A stretch of 64,000 nucleotides of DNA from Microvirga sp. (GCA_031181145.1 JAPSLB010000014.1:28128-92127); one strand, 5' to 3'. Shown: positions 1-9,781, counted from the stretch's first letter. Numbers and translations: made by a program. Notes: a model not told the origin generated them from the letters alone.

Positions 1-1
1 C

Positions 2-2089
2 TCGATTGCGTATGGCTTATGGGCCATCAGCGACGTGATGAAGCGCGACGCCGGTTCTCAGCGCATGCAGGAAATCGCAGGCGCGATCGCCGAGGGCGCA
101 AAAGCCTATCTCCGCAGGCAATATACGACGATCTCGATCGTGGGCGTGGTGCTGTTCGCCATCATCGCCTACCTCCTCGGAATCCGGGTCGCCATCGGCT
201 TCGCTATCGGGGCAATCCTGTCCGGGGCTGCAGGATTCATCGGCATGAACGTCTCCGTTCGGGCCAATGTGCGCACCGCGCAGGCCGCCACGCAGTCCCT
301 CGGCGGCGGCCTTGACGTCGCCTTCAAGGCAGGCGCCGTCACGGGCATGCTGGTGGCCGGCCTCGCGCTTCTGGGCGTGGCGCTCTACTACGGCTATCTC
401 ACCCGCATCGCCGGGCTGAACCCGGCAGACCGCATTGTCATCGACAGCCTCGTGGCCCTCGGCTTCGGCGCCTCGCTGATCTCGATCTTCGCCCGCCTGG
501 GCGGGGGCATCTTCACCAAGGGAGCCGACGTCGGCGGGGACCTCGTGGGCAAGGTGGAAGCCGGCATCCCCGAGGACGACCCGCGCAACCCCGCCACCAT
601 TGCCGACAATGTCGGCGACAATGTCGGCGACTGCGCCGGCATGGCGGCCGACCTGTTCGAGACCTATGCGGTGACCGTGGTCGCCACAATGGTGCTCGCG
701 GCGATCTTCTTCGCGGGGCAGGCCACCCTCGACACGATGCTCATGTACCCCCTCGCCATCGGCGCGGCCTGCATCGTCACCTCGATCATCGGCACGTTCT
801 TCGTGAAGCTAGGCCAGAACGAGTCCATCATGGGGGCGCTGTACAAGGGTCTCATCGCGACGGGCATTCTCTCCGCCGTAGCGATCGGTCTGGTCACTTG
901 GCAGATGATCGGCTTCGGCCCCATCGAGGGTACCGACTACACGGGGCAGAGTCTGTTCTGGTGCGCGATCATCGGTTTCGCGGTGACGGCCCTTATCGTG
1001 GTGATCACCGAATATTATACCGGTGTCGGGTTCCGTCCCGTGCGCTCCATCGCCCAGTCCTCCGTGACGGGGCATGGCACGAACGTGATCCAGGGTCTCG
1101 CGGTATCGCTGGAATCGACCGCGCTGCCGACCATCGTGATCATCGCGGGCATCATCCTGGCGTTCACCTTCGCAGGCCTCTTCGGCATCGCGATCGCAGT
1201 GACGGCCATGCTGGCGCTCGCGGGCATGATCGTGGCGCTCGATGCCTTCGGTCCGGTAACGGACAATGCGGGCGGCATCGCCGAAATGGCGGGCCTCCCG
1301 AAAGAGGTGCGCAAGTCTACGGACGCGCTCGACGCCGTGGGCAACACCACCAAGGCGGTGACGAAGGGTTATGCGATCGGCTCCGCGGGCCTGGGCGCTC
1401 TCGTGCTCTTCGCAGCCTATACGTCGGACCTCGCCTACTTTACGCAGAACGCGGCGCAGTACCCCTACTTCCAGGGTGTGGCTCCCGACTTCTCGCTCAC
1501 CAACCCCTATGTGGTGGTGGGCCTGCTGTTCGGCGGTCTCATCCCGTTCCTGTTCGGTGGCATCGCCATGACGGCAGTGGGCCGCGCCGCGGGCTCCGTG
1601 GTGGAGGAGGTACGCCGCCAGTTCCGCGAGAAGCCGGGCATCATGGCGGGCACGGACCGGCCTGATTACGGCCGCGCGGTGGACATGCTCACCCGCGCGG
1701 CGATCAAGGAAATGATCGTGCCGTCCCTTCTGCCGGTGCTGGCGCCGATCTTGACCTTTTTCGTGATTTACTGGGTGGCCGGTAAGTCTCAAGCCTTCTC
1801 GGCCGTGGGGGCGATGCTGCTCGGCGTCATCGTGACGGGTCTCTTCGTGGCGATCTCGATGACCTCCGGCGGCGGCGCCTGGGACAACGCGAAGAAATCC
1901 TTCGAGGATGGCTTCACCGACGCCTCCGGCACGACGCATCATAAGGGGTCCGAGGCGCACAAGGCCTCCGTGACGGGCGATACCGTCGGCGATCCCTACA
2001 AGGACACGGCGGGCCCTGCCGTGAACCCGGCAATCAAGATCACCAACATCATCGCATTGATGCTGCTGGCGGTCCTGGCCCATTCATAG
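2..2089 (+). CDS. hppA: Membrane-bound proton-translocating pyrophosphatase (5' partial)
   Basis: This integral membrane enzyme hydrolyses pyrophosphate and pumps H+ across the cytoplasmic membrane. The frame is open from the left edge (position 2) and gives 695 residues, so only the first few dozen N-terminal residues are missing. Visible family motifs are the substrate-site block [13 protein letters not shown] followed by [20 protein letters not shown], and many hydrophobic segments that run through to the C-terminus. The segment [17 protein letters not shown] has Lys where K+-dependent enzymes have Ala, which is the signature of the K+-independent H+-pumping class (family knowledge). Two hairpin terminators follow the stop codon. 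Identification is secure; the start codon is outside the window. Confidence 0.97.
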   Translation, partial: SIAYGLWAISDVMKRDAGSQRMQEIAGAIAEGAKAYLRRQYTTISIVGVVLFAIIAYLLGIRVAIGFAIGAILSGAAGFIGMNVSVRANVRTAQAATQSLGGGLDVAFKAGAVTGMLVAGLALLGVALYYGYLTRIAGLNPADRIVIDSLVALGFGASLISIFARLGGGIFTKGADVGGDLVGKVEAGIPEDDPRNPATIADNVGDNVGDCAGMAADLFETYAVTVVATMVLAAIFFAGQATLDTMLMYPLAIGAACIVTSIIGTFFVKLGQNESIMGALYKGLIATGILSAVAIGLVTWQMIGFGPIEGTDYTGQSLFWCAIIGFAVTALIVVITEYYTGVGFRPVRSIAQSSVTGHGTNVIQGLAVSLESTALPTIVIIAGIILAFTFAGLFGIAIAVTAMLALAGMIVALDAFGPVTDNAGGIAEMAGLPKEVRKSTDALDAVGNTTKAVTKGYAIGSAGLGALVLFAAYTSDLAYFTQNAAQYPYFQGVAPDFSLTNPYVVVGLLFGGLIPFLFGGIAMTAVGRAAGSVVEEVRRQFREKPGIMAGTDRPDYGRAVDMLTRAAIKEMIVPSLLPVLAPILTFFVIYWVAGKSQAFSAVGAMLLGVIVTGLFVAISMTSGGGAWDNAKKSFEDGFTDASGTTHHKGSEAHKASVTGDTVGDPYKDTAGPAVNPAIKITNIIALMLLAVLAHS

Positions 2090-2111
2090 CCGAAACCGAA
2101 AGAGCCTTCGG

Positions 2112-2141
2112 ACCCGCGGCTCAGGCCGCGGGTTTCTCGTT
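2112..2141 (+). terminator. Probable intrinsic terminator of hppA
   Basis: Inverted repeat ACCCGCGGC (2112-2120) and GCCGCGGGT (2125-2133) with a 4-nt loop, followed by the T-rich stretch TTTCTCGTT. It starts 22 bases after the hppA stop codon. Confidence 0.7.
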
Positions 2142-2156
2142 GGCTCGCGCAAAAGA

Positions 2157-2184
2157 AAAGGCCGGGACGAGAGCCCGGCCTTTT
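2157..2184. terminator. Bidirectional terminator between convergent hppA and the bamE-like gene
   Basis: A 10-bp perfect stem, AAAGGCCGGG (2157-2166) and CCCGGCCTTT (2174-2183), with A-runs on the left and T-runs on the right. It could therefore act on either strand. It lies between the end of hppA and the end of the minus-strand lipoprotein gene. Confidence 0.75.
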
Positions 2185-2207
2185 CGCTAGGGAGGCGGAA
2201 ACTTGGC

Positions 2208-2663
2208 TTAGCTGCCGAACGGGTTGAGGTTGTTCGTGCCCTTGAGGAGCTGTCCAAGGAAGCTCGTCTCCTCGCCGCCGCTCGGGGTGGTGCGGCTGAT
2301 GAAGTCGAACACCTTTCCATCCTGGATGCCGTAGAGCCCGATGCGTTCGACGCGCAGGTTCTTGTCGAAATAAACGGCGGTGACTCGCTGATCCACCACC
2401 TGCTCGCCCAGGAACTGGAACGTGCGGCGGGACCTCTGGCTGATGTAATACCAGTTCCTGTTGCCGACCGTGGAGACGGTTGATGGGGTGCCGAGGATCT
2501 GGAGTACCTGCTCGGCGCTCATGCCCTTCTTCACCTGGTTTACGGCGTTCTCGTCCAGCTGGTACCCGCGGGCGAATTCCTCGCCCATGGTGCAGGCGGC
2601 AACGGAGGTGGCCAGGAAAGTCGCAGTAGCCAAGCGTACCAAAAGGGTATGATATCGACGCAT
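2208..2663 (-). CDS. BamE/SmpA-family outer membrane lipoprotein
   Basis: A 151-residue protein with a lipoprotein signal: a basic N-terminus, a hydrophobic stretch and the lipobox VAAC at about residues 21-24. After lipidation it should sit in the outer membrane. The mature part has the SmpA/BamE pattern NQVKKGMSAEQVLQILGTP followed by a Trp-Tyr-Tyr strand and YFD. BamE supports the beta-barrel assembly machine whose core, bamA, is at 44 kb in this window. The start was set at the ATG at 2663 because GGAAGA lies 8-12 bases upstream and the signal peptide begins there; the longer upstream frame has no signal. It is divergent from the bc1 chaperone gene. It could be a BamE paralogue rather than the functional BamE. 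Confidence 0.85.
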   Translation of the reverse strand: MRRYHTLLVRLATATFLATSVAACTMGEEFARGYQLDENAVNQVKKGMSAEQVLQILGTPSTVSTVGNRNWYYISQRSRRTFQFLGEQVVDQRVTAVYFDKNLRVERIGLYGIQDGKVFDFISRTTPSGGEETSFLGQLLKGTNNLNPFGS

Positions 2664-2766
2664 CGTACGGTTCTTCCAGGAATGCGGCGCGGATGAGCTT
2701 GCGCCTGTGGATCGTGATGGCGTAACCCGAGGTTTCGATTTTGACAAGCTTGGAAGGGCAAAGGCT

Positions 2767-3312
2767 GTGATATTCAGTCTCTTCCGCAGGAATCCCCGGC
2801 GTCTGGCTATCGCGGCTCTCTATGCGAGAATCGCCAATGCCTCCCGCAGGCCGGGGCTCTACGCGGCACTCGGCATCCCGGACAGCCTCGAGGGACGCTT
2901 CGAATCCCTGTCTCTTCACATGATCCTCTCCTTGAGGGCATTGCGGGAGCTTCCGCCTCCCGCCGACGACGTCGCCAAGGACCTGACGGACGCGTTCTTC
3001 CGGGACATGGACGCTTCACTGCGGGAAATGGGAGTCGGCGACACGGTCGTGCCCAAGCGGATGAAGAAGGTCGCCGCGGCCTTCTATGGGCGGGCCCAGG
3101 CTTACGACCCGGCCTTCGCTTCCGCGGACGAGATCGGGCTCGCGGACGCCCTGGGCCGGAATGCGCTGGGGAGCGATGCACCCGCCACTATGCTCGCGCG
3201 TTATGCCCTGGCAGCAGACAAGAGCCTTAAAGGCGTCACGCTGGACATGTTACTCGAATCCGGGCCCGCTTTCCCGGCGCCCGAGGCCTTCACCAAGGAG
3301 GGAAGCCGATGA
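2767..3312 (+). CDS. Ubiquinol-cytochrome c chaperone (CBP3-like) family protein
   Basis: 181 residues if read from the GTG at 2767, which has a GGAAGG-type ribosome binding site and gives the usual N-terminus MIFSLFRRNP. The body (LYARIANASRRPGLYAALGIP, then the FFRDMDASLREMGVGD and YGRAQAYD segments) is typical of the Ubiq_cyt_C_chap family, which helps assemble cytochrome b of the bc1 complex at the inner membrane. Its stop codon overlaps the start of the YceD-family gene (ATGA), so the two are translationally coupled. An upstream in-frame ATG at 2707 exists but adds a non-conserved N-terminus. Confidence 0.85.
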   Translation: MIFSLFRRNPRRLAIAALYARIANASRRPGLYAALGIPDSLEGRFESLSLHMILSLRALRELPPPADDVAKDLTDAFFRDMDASLREMGVGDTVVPKRMKKVAAAFYGRAQAYDPAFASADEIGLADALGRNALGSDAPATMLARYALAADKSLKGVTLDMLLESGPAFPAPEAFTKEGSR

Positions 3313-3824
3313 CCCCTGAAACCGTAGGTCCCTTGTCGCGCCTCGTGGACGTCATGAACATTCCGCCGCGCGGGCAGGAGGCCCATGTGGTGGCGAGTGC
3401 GGAGGAACGTGACGCTCTGGCTAAGGATTTCGGGCTTCCCGGCATCCGGGCCCTCTCGGGCGACTTCAAGCTCACCAATACCGCCAAGGGCATCCATGTG
3501 GCGGGCACGGTGAAGGCTTCCATCACGCAGGTCTGCGTCGTGACCCTCGATTCGTTCGATTCCGATATCGAGGAGGAGGTCGAGGTGGATTTCGCGGAAC
3601 CCTCCGGGATGCCGGCCGAGCCGCCGACGGACATCAACGAGTACGAGCCACCGGATGAGATCGTTAACGGCCAGATCGATCTCGGAGCGCTCACCGCCGA
3701 GTTTCTGGCCCTGGGTCTCGACCCGTACCCACGTAAGCCGGGCGTGGATTTCAGCTACCGCGACCCTGGGGACGACAAGGATTCGCCATTCGCTGCCCTT
3801 GGCAAGCTCAAGACGGACAAATAA
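3309..3824 (+). CDS. DUF177/YceD family protein
   Basis: A soluble, acidic 171-residue protein. The central strand-rich part (LSGDFKLTNTAKGIHVAGTV, then CVVTLDSFDSDIEEEVEVDF) and the C-terminal DLGALTAEFLALGLDPYPRKPG are the hallmarks of the YceD/DUF177 family, which is linked to 23S rRNA accumulation and ribosome assembly. In many bacteria the gene sits beside rpmF and plsX. Here it overlaps the bc1 chaperone gene by four bases and precedes plsX by 137 bp. The Cys of the family core is retained (QVCVVTL). The biochemical function is not established. Confidence 0.85.
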   Translation: MTPETVGPLSRLVDVMNIPPRGQEAHVVASAEERDALAKDFGLPGIRALSGDFKLTNTAKGIHVAGTVKASITQVCVVTLDSFDSDIEEEVEVDFAEPSGMPAEPPTDINEYEPPDEIVNGQIDLGALTAEFLALGLDPYPRKPGVDFSYRDPGDDKDSPFAALGKLKTDK

Positions 3825-3961
3825 GGCTTTCGGAGTAAGCGCCCGCGGGAGCCGTTCCGGCTCTCGCGCAATGCCACAAAGCTACAGAATTTCGGTTGCG
3901 ATGCCATCGCAAACCGGTATTTTCCGCCTCCTGTCCAAGCCGGAAGAAAGAACAAGCGGTT

Positions 3962-4996
3962 ATGTCGAAGCCAGTGCGTATTTCGCTCGATGCGATGGGG
4001 GGGGACCATGGCCCGTCGATCGTCATCCCTGGTGCGGCCCTGGCCCTCGAGCGGCATCCCGATATCCGTTTTCTCATATTCGGCAACGAAGCGGTGATCG
4101 CGCCTCTCCTGGATGCTCATCCCAAGCTGAAGGCGGCAAGCGAGCTGCGCCACACCGAAATCTCCATCGCGATGGACGAAAAGCCGAGCCAGGCGATCCG
4201 CATGGGCCGCGGCAAGTCGTCCATGTGGAAGGCCGTCCAATCGGTTCGGGACGGTGAGGCGGATGCCGCAGTGTCTGCCGGCAATACCGGCGCTCTCATG
4301 GCTACCGCCAAGATCTGCCTGAAGACCATGTCCCATATCGAGCGCCCGGCGATTGCGGCCATGTGGCCGACCATGCGGGGCGAGAGCATCGTCCTCGACG
4401 TGGGGGCGACCATCGGCGCGGATGCCGGACATCTGGTGGACATGGCCATCATGGGTGCCGCGATGGCACGCATCGTGTTCGACCTGGAGCGCCCGACCGT
4501 GGGCCTGCTCAACGTGGGCACCGAGGAAATCAAGGGTATCGAGGCCGTCAAGGAGGCCGGACGTATTCTCAAGGAGTTGGACGCTCCTTATCTGGAATAC
4601 CGCGGCTTCGTGGAGGGCGATGATATCGGCAAGGGGACTGTGGACGTCGTCGTGACGGAGGGTTTTACGGGCAACATCGCCCTAAAGACCGCCGAAGGGA
4701 CGGCCAAGCAGATCGGTCAGTACCTGCGTTCCGCCATGAGCCGTACGCTGATGGCCAAGATCGGATACCTGTTCGCGAAACAGGCCTTTAACGCTCTCAA
4801 GGACAAGATGGACCCGCGCAAGGTCAACGGTGGTCTCTTCCTGGGCCTCGAAGGCGTGGTTGTGAAGAGCCACGGCGGCACGGACGATCTCGGTTTCGCC
4901 AGTGCCATCGATGTGGCCTACGATATGGCGCATTTTGAATTGATGAAGACAATCCGGGGCATGCTGGAGCATGATCCGGTCGGGCACGAGGCCTGA
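3962..4996 (+). CDS. plsX: Phosphate acyltransferase PlsX
   Basis: PlsX converts acyl-ACP and phosphate to acyl-phosphate, the acyl donor for the first step of phospholipid synthesis. The protein is 344 residues from the ATG at 3962, which gives the typical N-terminus with [12 protein letters not shown]. Further family motifs are [43 protein letters not shown] and a C-terminal [13 protein letters not shown] block ([12 protein letters not shown]). It lies just ahead of fabH, with fabH starting 13 bases after the plsX stop. An upstream in-frame ATG at 3896 is less likely because the sequence before 3962 is not conserved. Confidence 0.96.
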   Translation: MSKPVRISLDAMGGDHGPSIVIPGAALALERHPDIRFLIFGNEAVIAPLLDAHPKLKAASELRHTEISIAMDEKPSQAIRMGRGKSSMWKAVQSVRDGEADAAVSAGNTGALMATAKICLKTMSHIERPAIAAMWPTMRGESIVLDVGATIGADAGHLVDMAIMGAAMARIVFDLERPTVGLLNVGTEEIKGIEAVKEAGRILKELDAPYLEYRGFVEGDDIGKGTVDVVVTEGFTGNIALKTAEGTAKQIGQYLRSAMSRTLMAKIGYLFAKQAFNALKDKMDPRKVNGGLFLGLEGVVVKSHGGTDDLGFASAIDVAYDMAHFELMKTIRGMLEHDPVGHEA

Positions 4997-5009
4997 GGAA
5001 AGTATTACC

Positions 5010-5987
5010 TTGAAACGCATCCGTTCCGTTGTGCGCGGCGTCGGCTCCTACCTGCCGAAGCGCAAGCTTACCAATCAGGATCTCGAAAAGATCGTCGACA
5101 CCACCCACGACTGGATCGTGCAGCGCACGGGCATCGAGCAGCGGCACATTGCCGACGACAGCGAGACCACGTCCGTTCTCGGTATCAAGGCCGCCGAGGC
5201 GGCGCTCGCCGATGCGGGGCTCACGGCACAGGACATCGACCTTATCGTCTGCGCCACCTCGACGCCGGATCATACCTTCCCGTCCACTGCGACGATGATT
5301 CAGAACGGCCTTGGGATCACCCACGGGGCTGCCTTCGACCTGCAGGCGGTCTGCACCGGGTTCGTCTACGCGGTCGCCACCGCTGACAAGTTTCTCCAGT
5401 CGGGGTCGCACAAGCGTGCCCTGGTGATCGGCGCCGAGACCTTCTCGCGTATTCTGGACTGGACCGACCGTACGACCTGCGTGCTGTTCGGCGACGGGGC
5501 GGGAGCCCTGGTGCTCGAGGCCCAGGAAGGCGAGGGGACGTCGGCCGACCGCGGCGTTCTGACATCTCAGTTGCGCTCGGATGGTCGCTACAGGGAAAAG
5601 CTCTACGTGGACGGGGGACCGGGCTCGACCAAGACAACCGGCGTTCTGAAGATGGAGGGCAGGGAGGTCTTCAAGTTCGCCGTCGGGATGGTCGCCGACG
5701 TGGTGCAGGACGCCTTCACAGCCACGGGCACGACCTCGGAGGAGCTGAAATGGTTCGTGCCGCATCAGGCCAACAAGCGCATCATCACATCCAGCGCCGA
5801 TAAGCTCGGCATTGCGCCTGAGAAGGTGGTGATCACCGTCGACAGGCACGGCAACACCTCGGCCGCATCCATCCCGCTCGCCCTCGACGTCGCCCGCAAG
5901 GACGGGCGTATCAAGGACGGGGACCTCGTCATGATCGAGGCGATCGGTGGCGGCTTTACCTGGGGCAGCGCGCTCATCCGTTGGTAG
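5010..5987 (+). CDS. fabH: Beta-ketoacyl-ACP synthase III
   Basis: FabH condenses acetyl-CoA with malonyl-ACP to start fatty acid elongation. The protein is 325 residues from a TTG codon at 5010, chosen because TGAGGAAAG sits 7 bases upstream and the protein then begins with the conserved [15 protein letters not shown]. Catalytic residues are all visible: Cys in [12 protein letters not shown], His in VPHQANKRI and Asn in [11 protein letters not shown]. The glycine-rich C-terminus [13 protein letters not shown] is intact. It is downstream of plsX in a lipid-synthesis pair, and ihfA follows. Confidence 0.96.
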   Translation: MKRIRSVVRGVGSYLPKRKLTNQDLEKIVDTTHDWIVQRTGIEQRHIADDSETTSVLGIKAAEAALADAGLTAQDIDLIVCATSTPDHTFPSTATMIQNGLGITHGAAFDLQAVCTGFVYAVATADKFLQSGSHKRALVIGAETFSRILDWTDRTTCVLFGDGAGALVLEAQEGEGTSADRGVLTSQLRSDGRYREKLYVDGGPGSTKTTGVLKMEGREVFKFAVGMVADVVQDAFTATGTTSEELKWFVPHQANKRIITSSADKLGIAPEKVVITVDRHGNTSAASIPLALDVARKDGRIKDGDLVMIEAIGGGFTWGSALIRW

Positions 5988-6115
5988 GAATATAGACCGT
6001 GCGACCTATGTTGGAGGCCCTTGACCGCAAGTCTAAGGTTGACCATAGGGAGCCATCTGCATAGCGTCTTAACTGATTGAAAGACCAAAGAACTCATTCG
6101 GGGTTGGGGAGCTCA

Positions 6116-6427
6116 ATGGCTGGCAAAACTGTGACGAGAGCGGATCTGAGCGAGGCCGTCTACCAGAAGGTAGGCCTTTCACGGACCGAATCGGCCGAAC
6201 TGGTCGAGCGGGTCCTGGCGGAGATCTGCGACAGCCTCGCCGCCGGCGAGACCGTCAAGCTTTCGTCCTTCGGCTCTTTCGTCGTTCGCAGCAAAGGCGA
6301 ACGCATCGGCCGCAACCCCAAGACGGGCGTCGAGGTCCCGATCGATCCGCGCCGGGTTATGGTTTTCAAACCGTCCAATGTCCTGAAGGCTTACATCAAC
6401 GGCGAAACCGTCGAGCGTGAGGACTGA
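6116..6427 (+). CDS. ihfA: Integration host factor subunit alpha
   Basis: A 103-residue DNA-bending protein that pairs with IHF beta to organise the nucleoid and assist recombination and transcription. The HU/IHF fold is clear: [17 protein letters not shown], the [15 protein letters not shown] strand, and the arm with [12 protein letters not shown] and the intercalating-proline region. The ATG at 6116 has a GGGGA site upstream. The 128-bp gap before it carries two direct TTGACC hexamers 18 bp apart (6021 and 6039) that may be -35 elements. It is followed by a MerR-type gene after 8 bases, an order common in this class. Confidence 0.95.
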   Translation: MAGKTVTRADLSEAVYQKVGLSRTESAELVERVLAEICDSLAAGETVKLSSFGSFVVRSKGERIGRNPKTGVEVPIDPRRVMVFKPSNVLKAYINGETVERED

Positions 6428-6435
6428 CCCTCAAC

Positions 6436-6942
6436 ATGGCTGGCGGCGGCCTGGACAAGAGCCCTGACGCGTTCCGCACCATCAGCGAGGTGGCCGAGGA
6501 CCTCGATCTGCCGCAGCATGTTCTGCGCTTCTGGGAGACCCGCTTCACTCAGATCAAGCCGCTGAAGCGCGGCGGCGGGCGTCGCTATTATCGTCCCGAC
6601 GACGTGGATCTCCTCAGGGGCATCCGCCATTTCCTCTATGGGGAAGGTTATACGATCAGGGGCGTGCAGCGAATCCTCAAGGAGGAAGGAGTCCGCTTCG
6701 TGCAGGCCGTCGGCCGTGGCGAGGAGAGCGTGGCGTCTCCCGAGCAGGAGTCGGTCGAGAGCGTCGCGGAGGAGGATGGGGAATTCCTGGTTCCGGAAGA
6801 CTCGCAGCCTGTGATCGTTCCCTCCGAATCCCTCCTGTCCGATGATGCACTGCGCAAGCTGAAGTCTGCCCTGGACGAATTGATCGAATGCGACCGGGTC
6901 CTGCGGACCTTGAAGGCCGGCGAGCAGCCGGTCGGCGAATAA
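6436..6942 (+). CDS. MerR-family transcriptional regulator
   Basis: 168 residues. The N-terminal winged helix ([20 protein letters not shown], then [20 protein letters not shown]) is a standard MerR DNA-binding domain, and [15 protein letters not shown] forms the start of the dimer helix. The C-terminal half is acidic and has no metal-binding cysteines, so it is unlikely to be a metal sensor. It follows ihfA by 8 bases in an operon seen in many Hyphomicrobiales. The ligand is unknown. Confidence 0.9.
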   Translation: MAGGGLDKSPDAFRTISEVAEDLDLPQHVLRFWETRFTQIKPLKRGGGRRYYRPDDVDLLRGIRHFLYGEGYTIRGVQRILKEEGVRFVQAVGRGEESVASPEQESVESVAEEDGEFLVPEDSQPVIVPSESLLSDDALRKLKSALDELIECDRVLRTLKAGEQPVGE

Positions 6943-6947
6943 AACGA

Positions 6948-7298
6948 ATGTTCCGGCCAGCATGTTTCTCCCTCAAAAGGCTGCTCGGCGGGGCAATCTT
7001 TCTGATCCTTTCGGCTGCAGCAGCGGGAACTTATGCTTGGGCTGTGTACCGAGAGGCGGTGCTGGAGAGCGTGGAAAACGGGATGACCCCTGCTGAGGTT
7101 GAGAGCATCCTTGGCCCGCCTATCGAGGAGGACCGGATTGCGAGGGGATTTCCGTCGGATTGCGCCATGTGTCCTCAGGCCGACCGAGAGATTGTTTATA
7201 AAGGCAATCAGTCTCTGTGGCTCGGCCGTCTCGAAGACAGACTTTTTGTTTGCTACAGGCAGAACCAAGTTTGCGACAAGTATCATGTCGGATTGTAG
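6948..7298 (+). CDS. Small membrane-anchored protein with a BamE-like repeat
   Basis: A 116-residue protein of unknown function, starting five bases after the MerR stop. Residues about 10-32 form a hydrophobic segment that is either a membrane anchor or an uncleaved signal. The rest is periplasmic if the topology is N-in. The segment VENGMTPAEVESILGPP matches the SmpA/BamE-type motif in which GMT..EV..ILG.P recurs. Four Cys residues in the outer part (CAMC, CYRQNQVC) could form disulfides. I do not recognise a specific family. Base composition is slightly less GC-rich than in its neighbours. Confidence 0.65.
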   Translation: MFRPACFSLKRLLGGAIFLILSAAAAGTYAWAVYREAVLESVENGMTPAEVESILGPPIEEDRIARGFPSDCAMCPQADREIVYKGNQSLWLGRLEDRLFVCYRQNQVCDKYHVGL

Positions 7299-7319
7299 AG
7301 CTGCCCGCATCGAGAGGCC

Positions 7320-7348
7320 TTGACAGGGAACAGGGCGCCCCTTAAAGC
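7320..7348 (+). promoter_or_regulatory. Probable sigma-70 promoter of tRNA-Asp
   Basis: A perfect -35 hexamer TTGACA (7320-7325), a 16-17 bp spacer, then TTAAAG or TAAAGC (7342-7348). A start about 22 bases before the tRNA would fit. Confidence 0.6.
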
Positions 7349-7375
7349 ACCCACACCGCTTCGGCGGTCCGATGC

Positions 7376-7452
7376 GCGGGCGTAGCTCAGTCGGTTAGAG
7401 TGCCGGCCTGTCACGCCGGAGGTCGCGGGTTCGAGCCCCGTCGCCCGCGCCA
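7376..7452 (+). tRNA. tRNA-Asp (anticodon GTC)
   Basis: 77 nt with CCA encoded. Acceptor arms are GCGGGCG (7376-7382) and CGCCCGC (7442-7448), the discriminator is G at 7449 and CCA is at 7450-7452. The anticodon stem GCCGG/CCGGC encloses the loop with GTC at 7410-7412. The T arm reads GCGGGTTCGAGCCCCGT. All four arms pair. GTC reads Asp codons. Confidence 0.97.
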
Positions 7453-7603
7453 CTTCCTCCTACGGCAATACGCTACCTTGGCGCGTATCGGCTCCATGCA
7501 CCTTGTGCATGGTTGCGCTTTTCCATCTCTGCGCATTTCTTCCCTGAGTTTCGGGTCTTCTGCCGCCTTGGGGGCGGCACGGGTTCCAGAATTAGGCCGA
7601 GGA

Positions 7604-8028
7604 ATGATCACGAAACATTTCACCCGCTTTTCGAAATAGGTGGCCCGGCCTCCGGACGCGCGATTGCCTTCATTGTCAGCCTGATCCTCATTCCCCTTTG
7701 TGTCTTGAGGGGGGCGCTCTTCGGATTTTCCGATACGTGGCAGTTGGTGGTGAAAACAGGCACCGCCCTCGCGATCTTCCTGATGATGTTCCTGATTCAA
7801 GGCACTCAGAGCCGTGACGGGGCGGCGATCCAGGCCAAGCTTGACGAATTGATCCGGGCCGGCGCTGCCCAGAGCCTGTTCATCGGCATCGAACACCTCA
7901 CTCGGGAGGAGCTGGATGAGATTCGAGCCAAATGTGAGGCCAAAGCGAAGGCGGAAAACGCCCCAAATCGGGCAGAGGCGGATGCAAACCGCAAAGCTGC
8001 CCATGCGGCAGAGCAGGCAACCTCTTAG
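7604..8028 (+). pseudogene. Low-affinity iron permease family gene, apparently frameshifted near its start
   Basis: The downstream frame encodes the hallmark segments FGFSDTWQLVVKTGTALAIF, MFLIQGTQSRDGAAIQAKLD and [20 protein letters not shown] of the PF04120 low-affinity Fe/Cu permease family. The family N-terminus (M..KHFTRF.) is present too, as MITKHFTRFSK from the ATG at 7604, but in a different frame that stops at TAG 7637-7639. A -1 shift near 7636 would join the two exactly (SK then IGGPASGR). A reading frame from ATG 7513 covers the permease part without the shift, but its first 40 residues look non-native. This is either a true frameshift mutation, a sequencing error, or use of a late internal start. 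The C-terminal tail is Ala/Glu/Lys rich. Confidence 0.6.
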
Positions 8029-8204
8029 TTTGGAATGGTTCTTTTTACGGCACCCCAAACACTTGTCAGGGCAGGGGAACTCGGCTAAGCCTCCGGCCAC
8101 AAACCGCCGTTTGTCGCAGGACCTTCCTTCGGGCCTTTCTGTGGCTTAAATGCGTGGCATGTTGCCGGCCTTTTCGGCCGCGCTCCGTTTCTTCTGGGTG
8201 TCGT

Positions 8205-8570
8205 ATGACGAATCTCCTCGCCGACTACCTGCCTCTCGTGATCTTCATCGGCGTGTCGCTCCTGATCGGGGTGGCGCTGCTCGTGGCGCCGTTCATTGTG
8301 GCCTACAGCAAGCCGGATACGGAGAAGCTGTCCGCTTACGAGTGCGGGTTCAATGCCTTCGATGACGCACGCATGAAGTTCGACGTGCGATTCTACCTGG
8401 TCGCCATTCTTTTCATCATCTTCGACCTTGAGGTCGCCTTCCTGTTTCCCTGGGCCATCGTGTTCGGGGACCTGGGGTGGTTCGGGTTTCTCTCGATGAT
8501 GCTCTTTCTCGGCGTTCTGACAGTCGGCTTCGTCTATGAGTGGAAGAAAGGGGCCCTGGAATGGGATTGA
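8205..8570 (+). CDS. nuoA: NADH-quinone oxidoreductase subunit A
   Basis: A 121-residue membrane subunit of complex I with three transmembrane helices and the conserved loop [20 protein letters not shown] between the first and second. It opens the nuo operon. The ATG at 8205 gives the expected N-terminus [10 protein letters not shown]; the upstream in-frame ATG at 8154 adds an Arg-rich extension not typical of NuoA. The last 10 bases overlap nuoB. The 176-bp region before the gene should hold the operon promoter, but I see no convincing -35/-10 pair there. Confidence 0.96.
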   Translation: MTNLLADYLPLVIFIGVSLLIGVALLVAPFIVAYSKPDTEKLSAYECGFNAFDDARMKFDVRFYLVAILFIIFDLEVAFLFPWAIVFGDLGWFGFLSMMLFLGVLTVGFVYEWKKGALEWD

Positions 8571-9145
8571 TCTCCGATAACCAATCCACCCTGGTGGCTC
8601 CCGCCCCGCGCGGCATCATCGACCCGAATACCGGTAAGCCGGTGGGGTCGACCGACCCGTATTTCGTCTCCATCAACGACGAGCTGGCCGACAAGGGCTT
8701 CCTCGTGGCCTCCTCCGAGGAGCTGATCAAGTGGGCGCGCACCGGCTCGCTCATGTGGATGACCTTCGGCCTGGCCTGCTGCGCCGTCGAGATGATGCAG
8801 ATGTCCATGCCGCGCTACGACGCCGAGCGCTTCGGCTTTGCGCCGCGCGCCTCACCACGCCAGTCGGACGTGATGATCGTCGCGGGCACGCTCACGAACA
8901 AGATGGCCCCCGCTTTCCGTAAGGTCTACGACCAGATGCCGGAGCCGCGTTACGTCATCTCGATGGGCTCCTGCGCCAATGGCGGCGGTTATTACCATTA
9001 TTCCTATTCGGTGGTCCGTGGCTGTGATCGAATCGTGCCGGTCGACATCTACGTGCCTGGATGCCCCCCGACTGCGGAGGCGCTCCTTTATGGCGTTCTG
9101 CTTCTCCAGAAGAAGATCCGCCGCACCGGCACCATCGAGCGCTGA
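8561..9145 (+). CDS. nuoB: NADH-quinone oxidoreductase subunit B
   Basis: A 194-residue peripheral-arm subunit that holds the terminal [4Fe-4S] cluster N2 next to quinone. The cluster ligands are visible: the tandem Cys in LACCAVEMM, Cys in [10 protein letters not shown] and Cys in [12 protein letters not shown]. The start at ATG 8561 overlaps the nuoA stop, which suggests translational coupling. The N-terminal 30 residues are a variable lead. Confidence 0.97.
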   Translation: MGLISDNQSTLVAPAPRGIIDPNTGKPVGSTDPYFVSINDELADKGFLVASSEELIKWARTGSLMWMTFGLACCAVEMMQMSMPRYDAERFGFAPRASPRQSDVMIVAGTLTNKMAPAFRKVYDQMPEPRYVISMGSCANGGGYYHYSYSVVRGCDRIVPVDIYVPGCPPTAEALLYGVLLLQKKIRRTGTIER

Positions 9146-9160
9146 GCAAAGGTCATTGTC

Positions 9161-9763
9161 ATGAGTGCTGAGCTCCAAGCCCTGAGCGACCACATTGCCT
9201 CGTCCCTGGGCGAGGCGATCGAGGATCGCGCCATCGCTTACGGCGAGCTGACGATCGTCTCCCGACTCGATGAGATCAAACGGGTGGTGACGTTTCTGCG
9301 GGACGATCCGCAATGCCGCTTCGTCTGCTTCATCGACATCTGCGGCGCGGATTATCCGGCCCGGGAGAGGCGTTTCGACGTAGTCTATCACTTCCTGGCA
9401 CCGCATCATAACCGACGCATCCGCGTGAAGGTGGAAACGGACGAGGTAACCCCGGTTCCGTCGATCATCGACCTGTTCCCGGCGGCGAACTGGTATGAGC
9501 GGGAAACCTACGATCTCTACGGCGTCCTGTTCTCGGGACATCCGGATCTGCGCCGCCTGCTGACGGATTACGGCTTCGAGGGGCATCCGCTCCGCAAGGA
9601 CTTCCCGCTCACCGGCTACGTCGAGGTTCGCTACGACGACGGTCAGGGCCGGGTGGTGTACGAGCCGGTGAAGCTCAGCCAGGAGTTCCGCAACTTCGAC
9701 TTCCTCTCTCCCTGGGAAGGCACCGATTACGTGCTGCCCGGCGACGAGAAGGCCAAGGCTTAA
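9161..9763 (+). CDS. nuoC: NADH-quinone oxidoreductase subunit C
   Basis: A 200-residue subunit of the connecting module (30-kDa subunit family). The signature [20 protein letters not shown] and the following [20 protein letters not shown] are present. It is separate from nuoD, unlike the fused NuoCD of enterobacteria. The start has an AAAGGTC site upstream. Spacing is 15 bases after nuoB and 18 bases before nuoD. Confidence 0.97.
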   Translation: MSAELQALSDHIASSLGEAIEDRAIAYGELTIVSRLDEIKRVVTFLRDDPQCRFVCFIDICGADYPARERRFDVVYHFLAPHHNRRIRVKVETDEVTPVPSIIDLFPAANWYERETYDLYGVLFSGHPDLRRLLTDYGFEGHPLRKDFPLTGYVEVRYDDGQGRVVYEPVKLSQEFRNFDFLSPWEGTDYVLPGDEKAKA

Positions 9764-9781
9764 AGGCGGGAAGGGCGACCC

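Noticed and set aside
809..2083. Long minus-strand open frame across hppA
   Set aside because: It is a shadow of the strongly coding plus strand in GC-rich DNA, with a Arg/His-rich composition and no recognisable domain.
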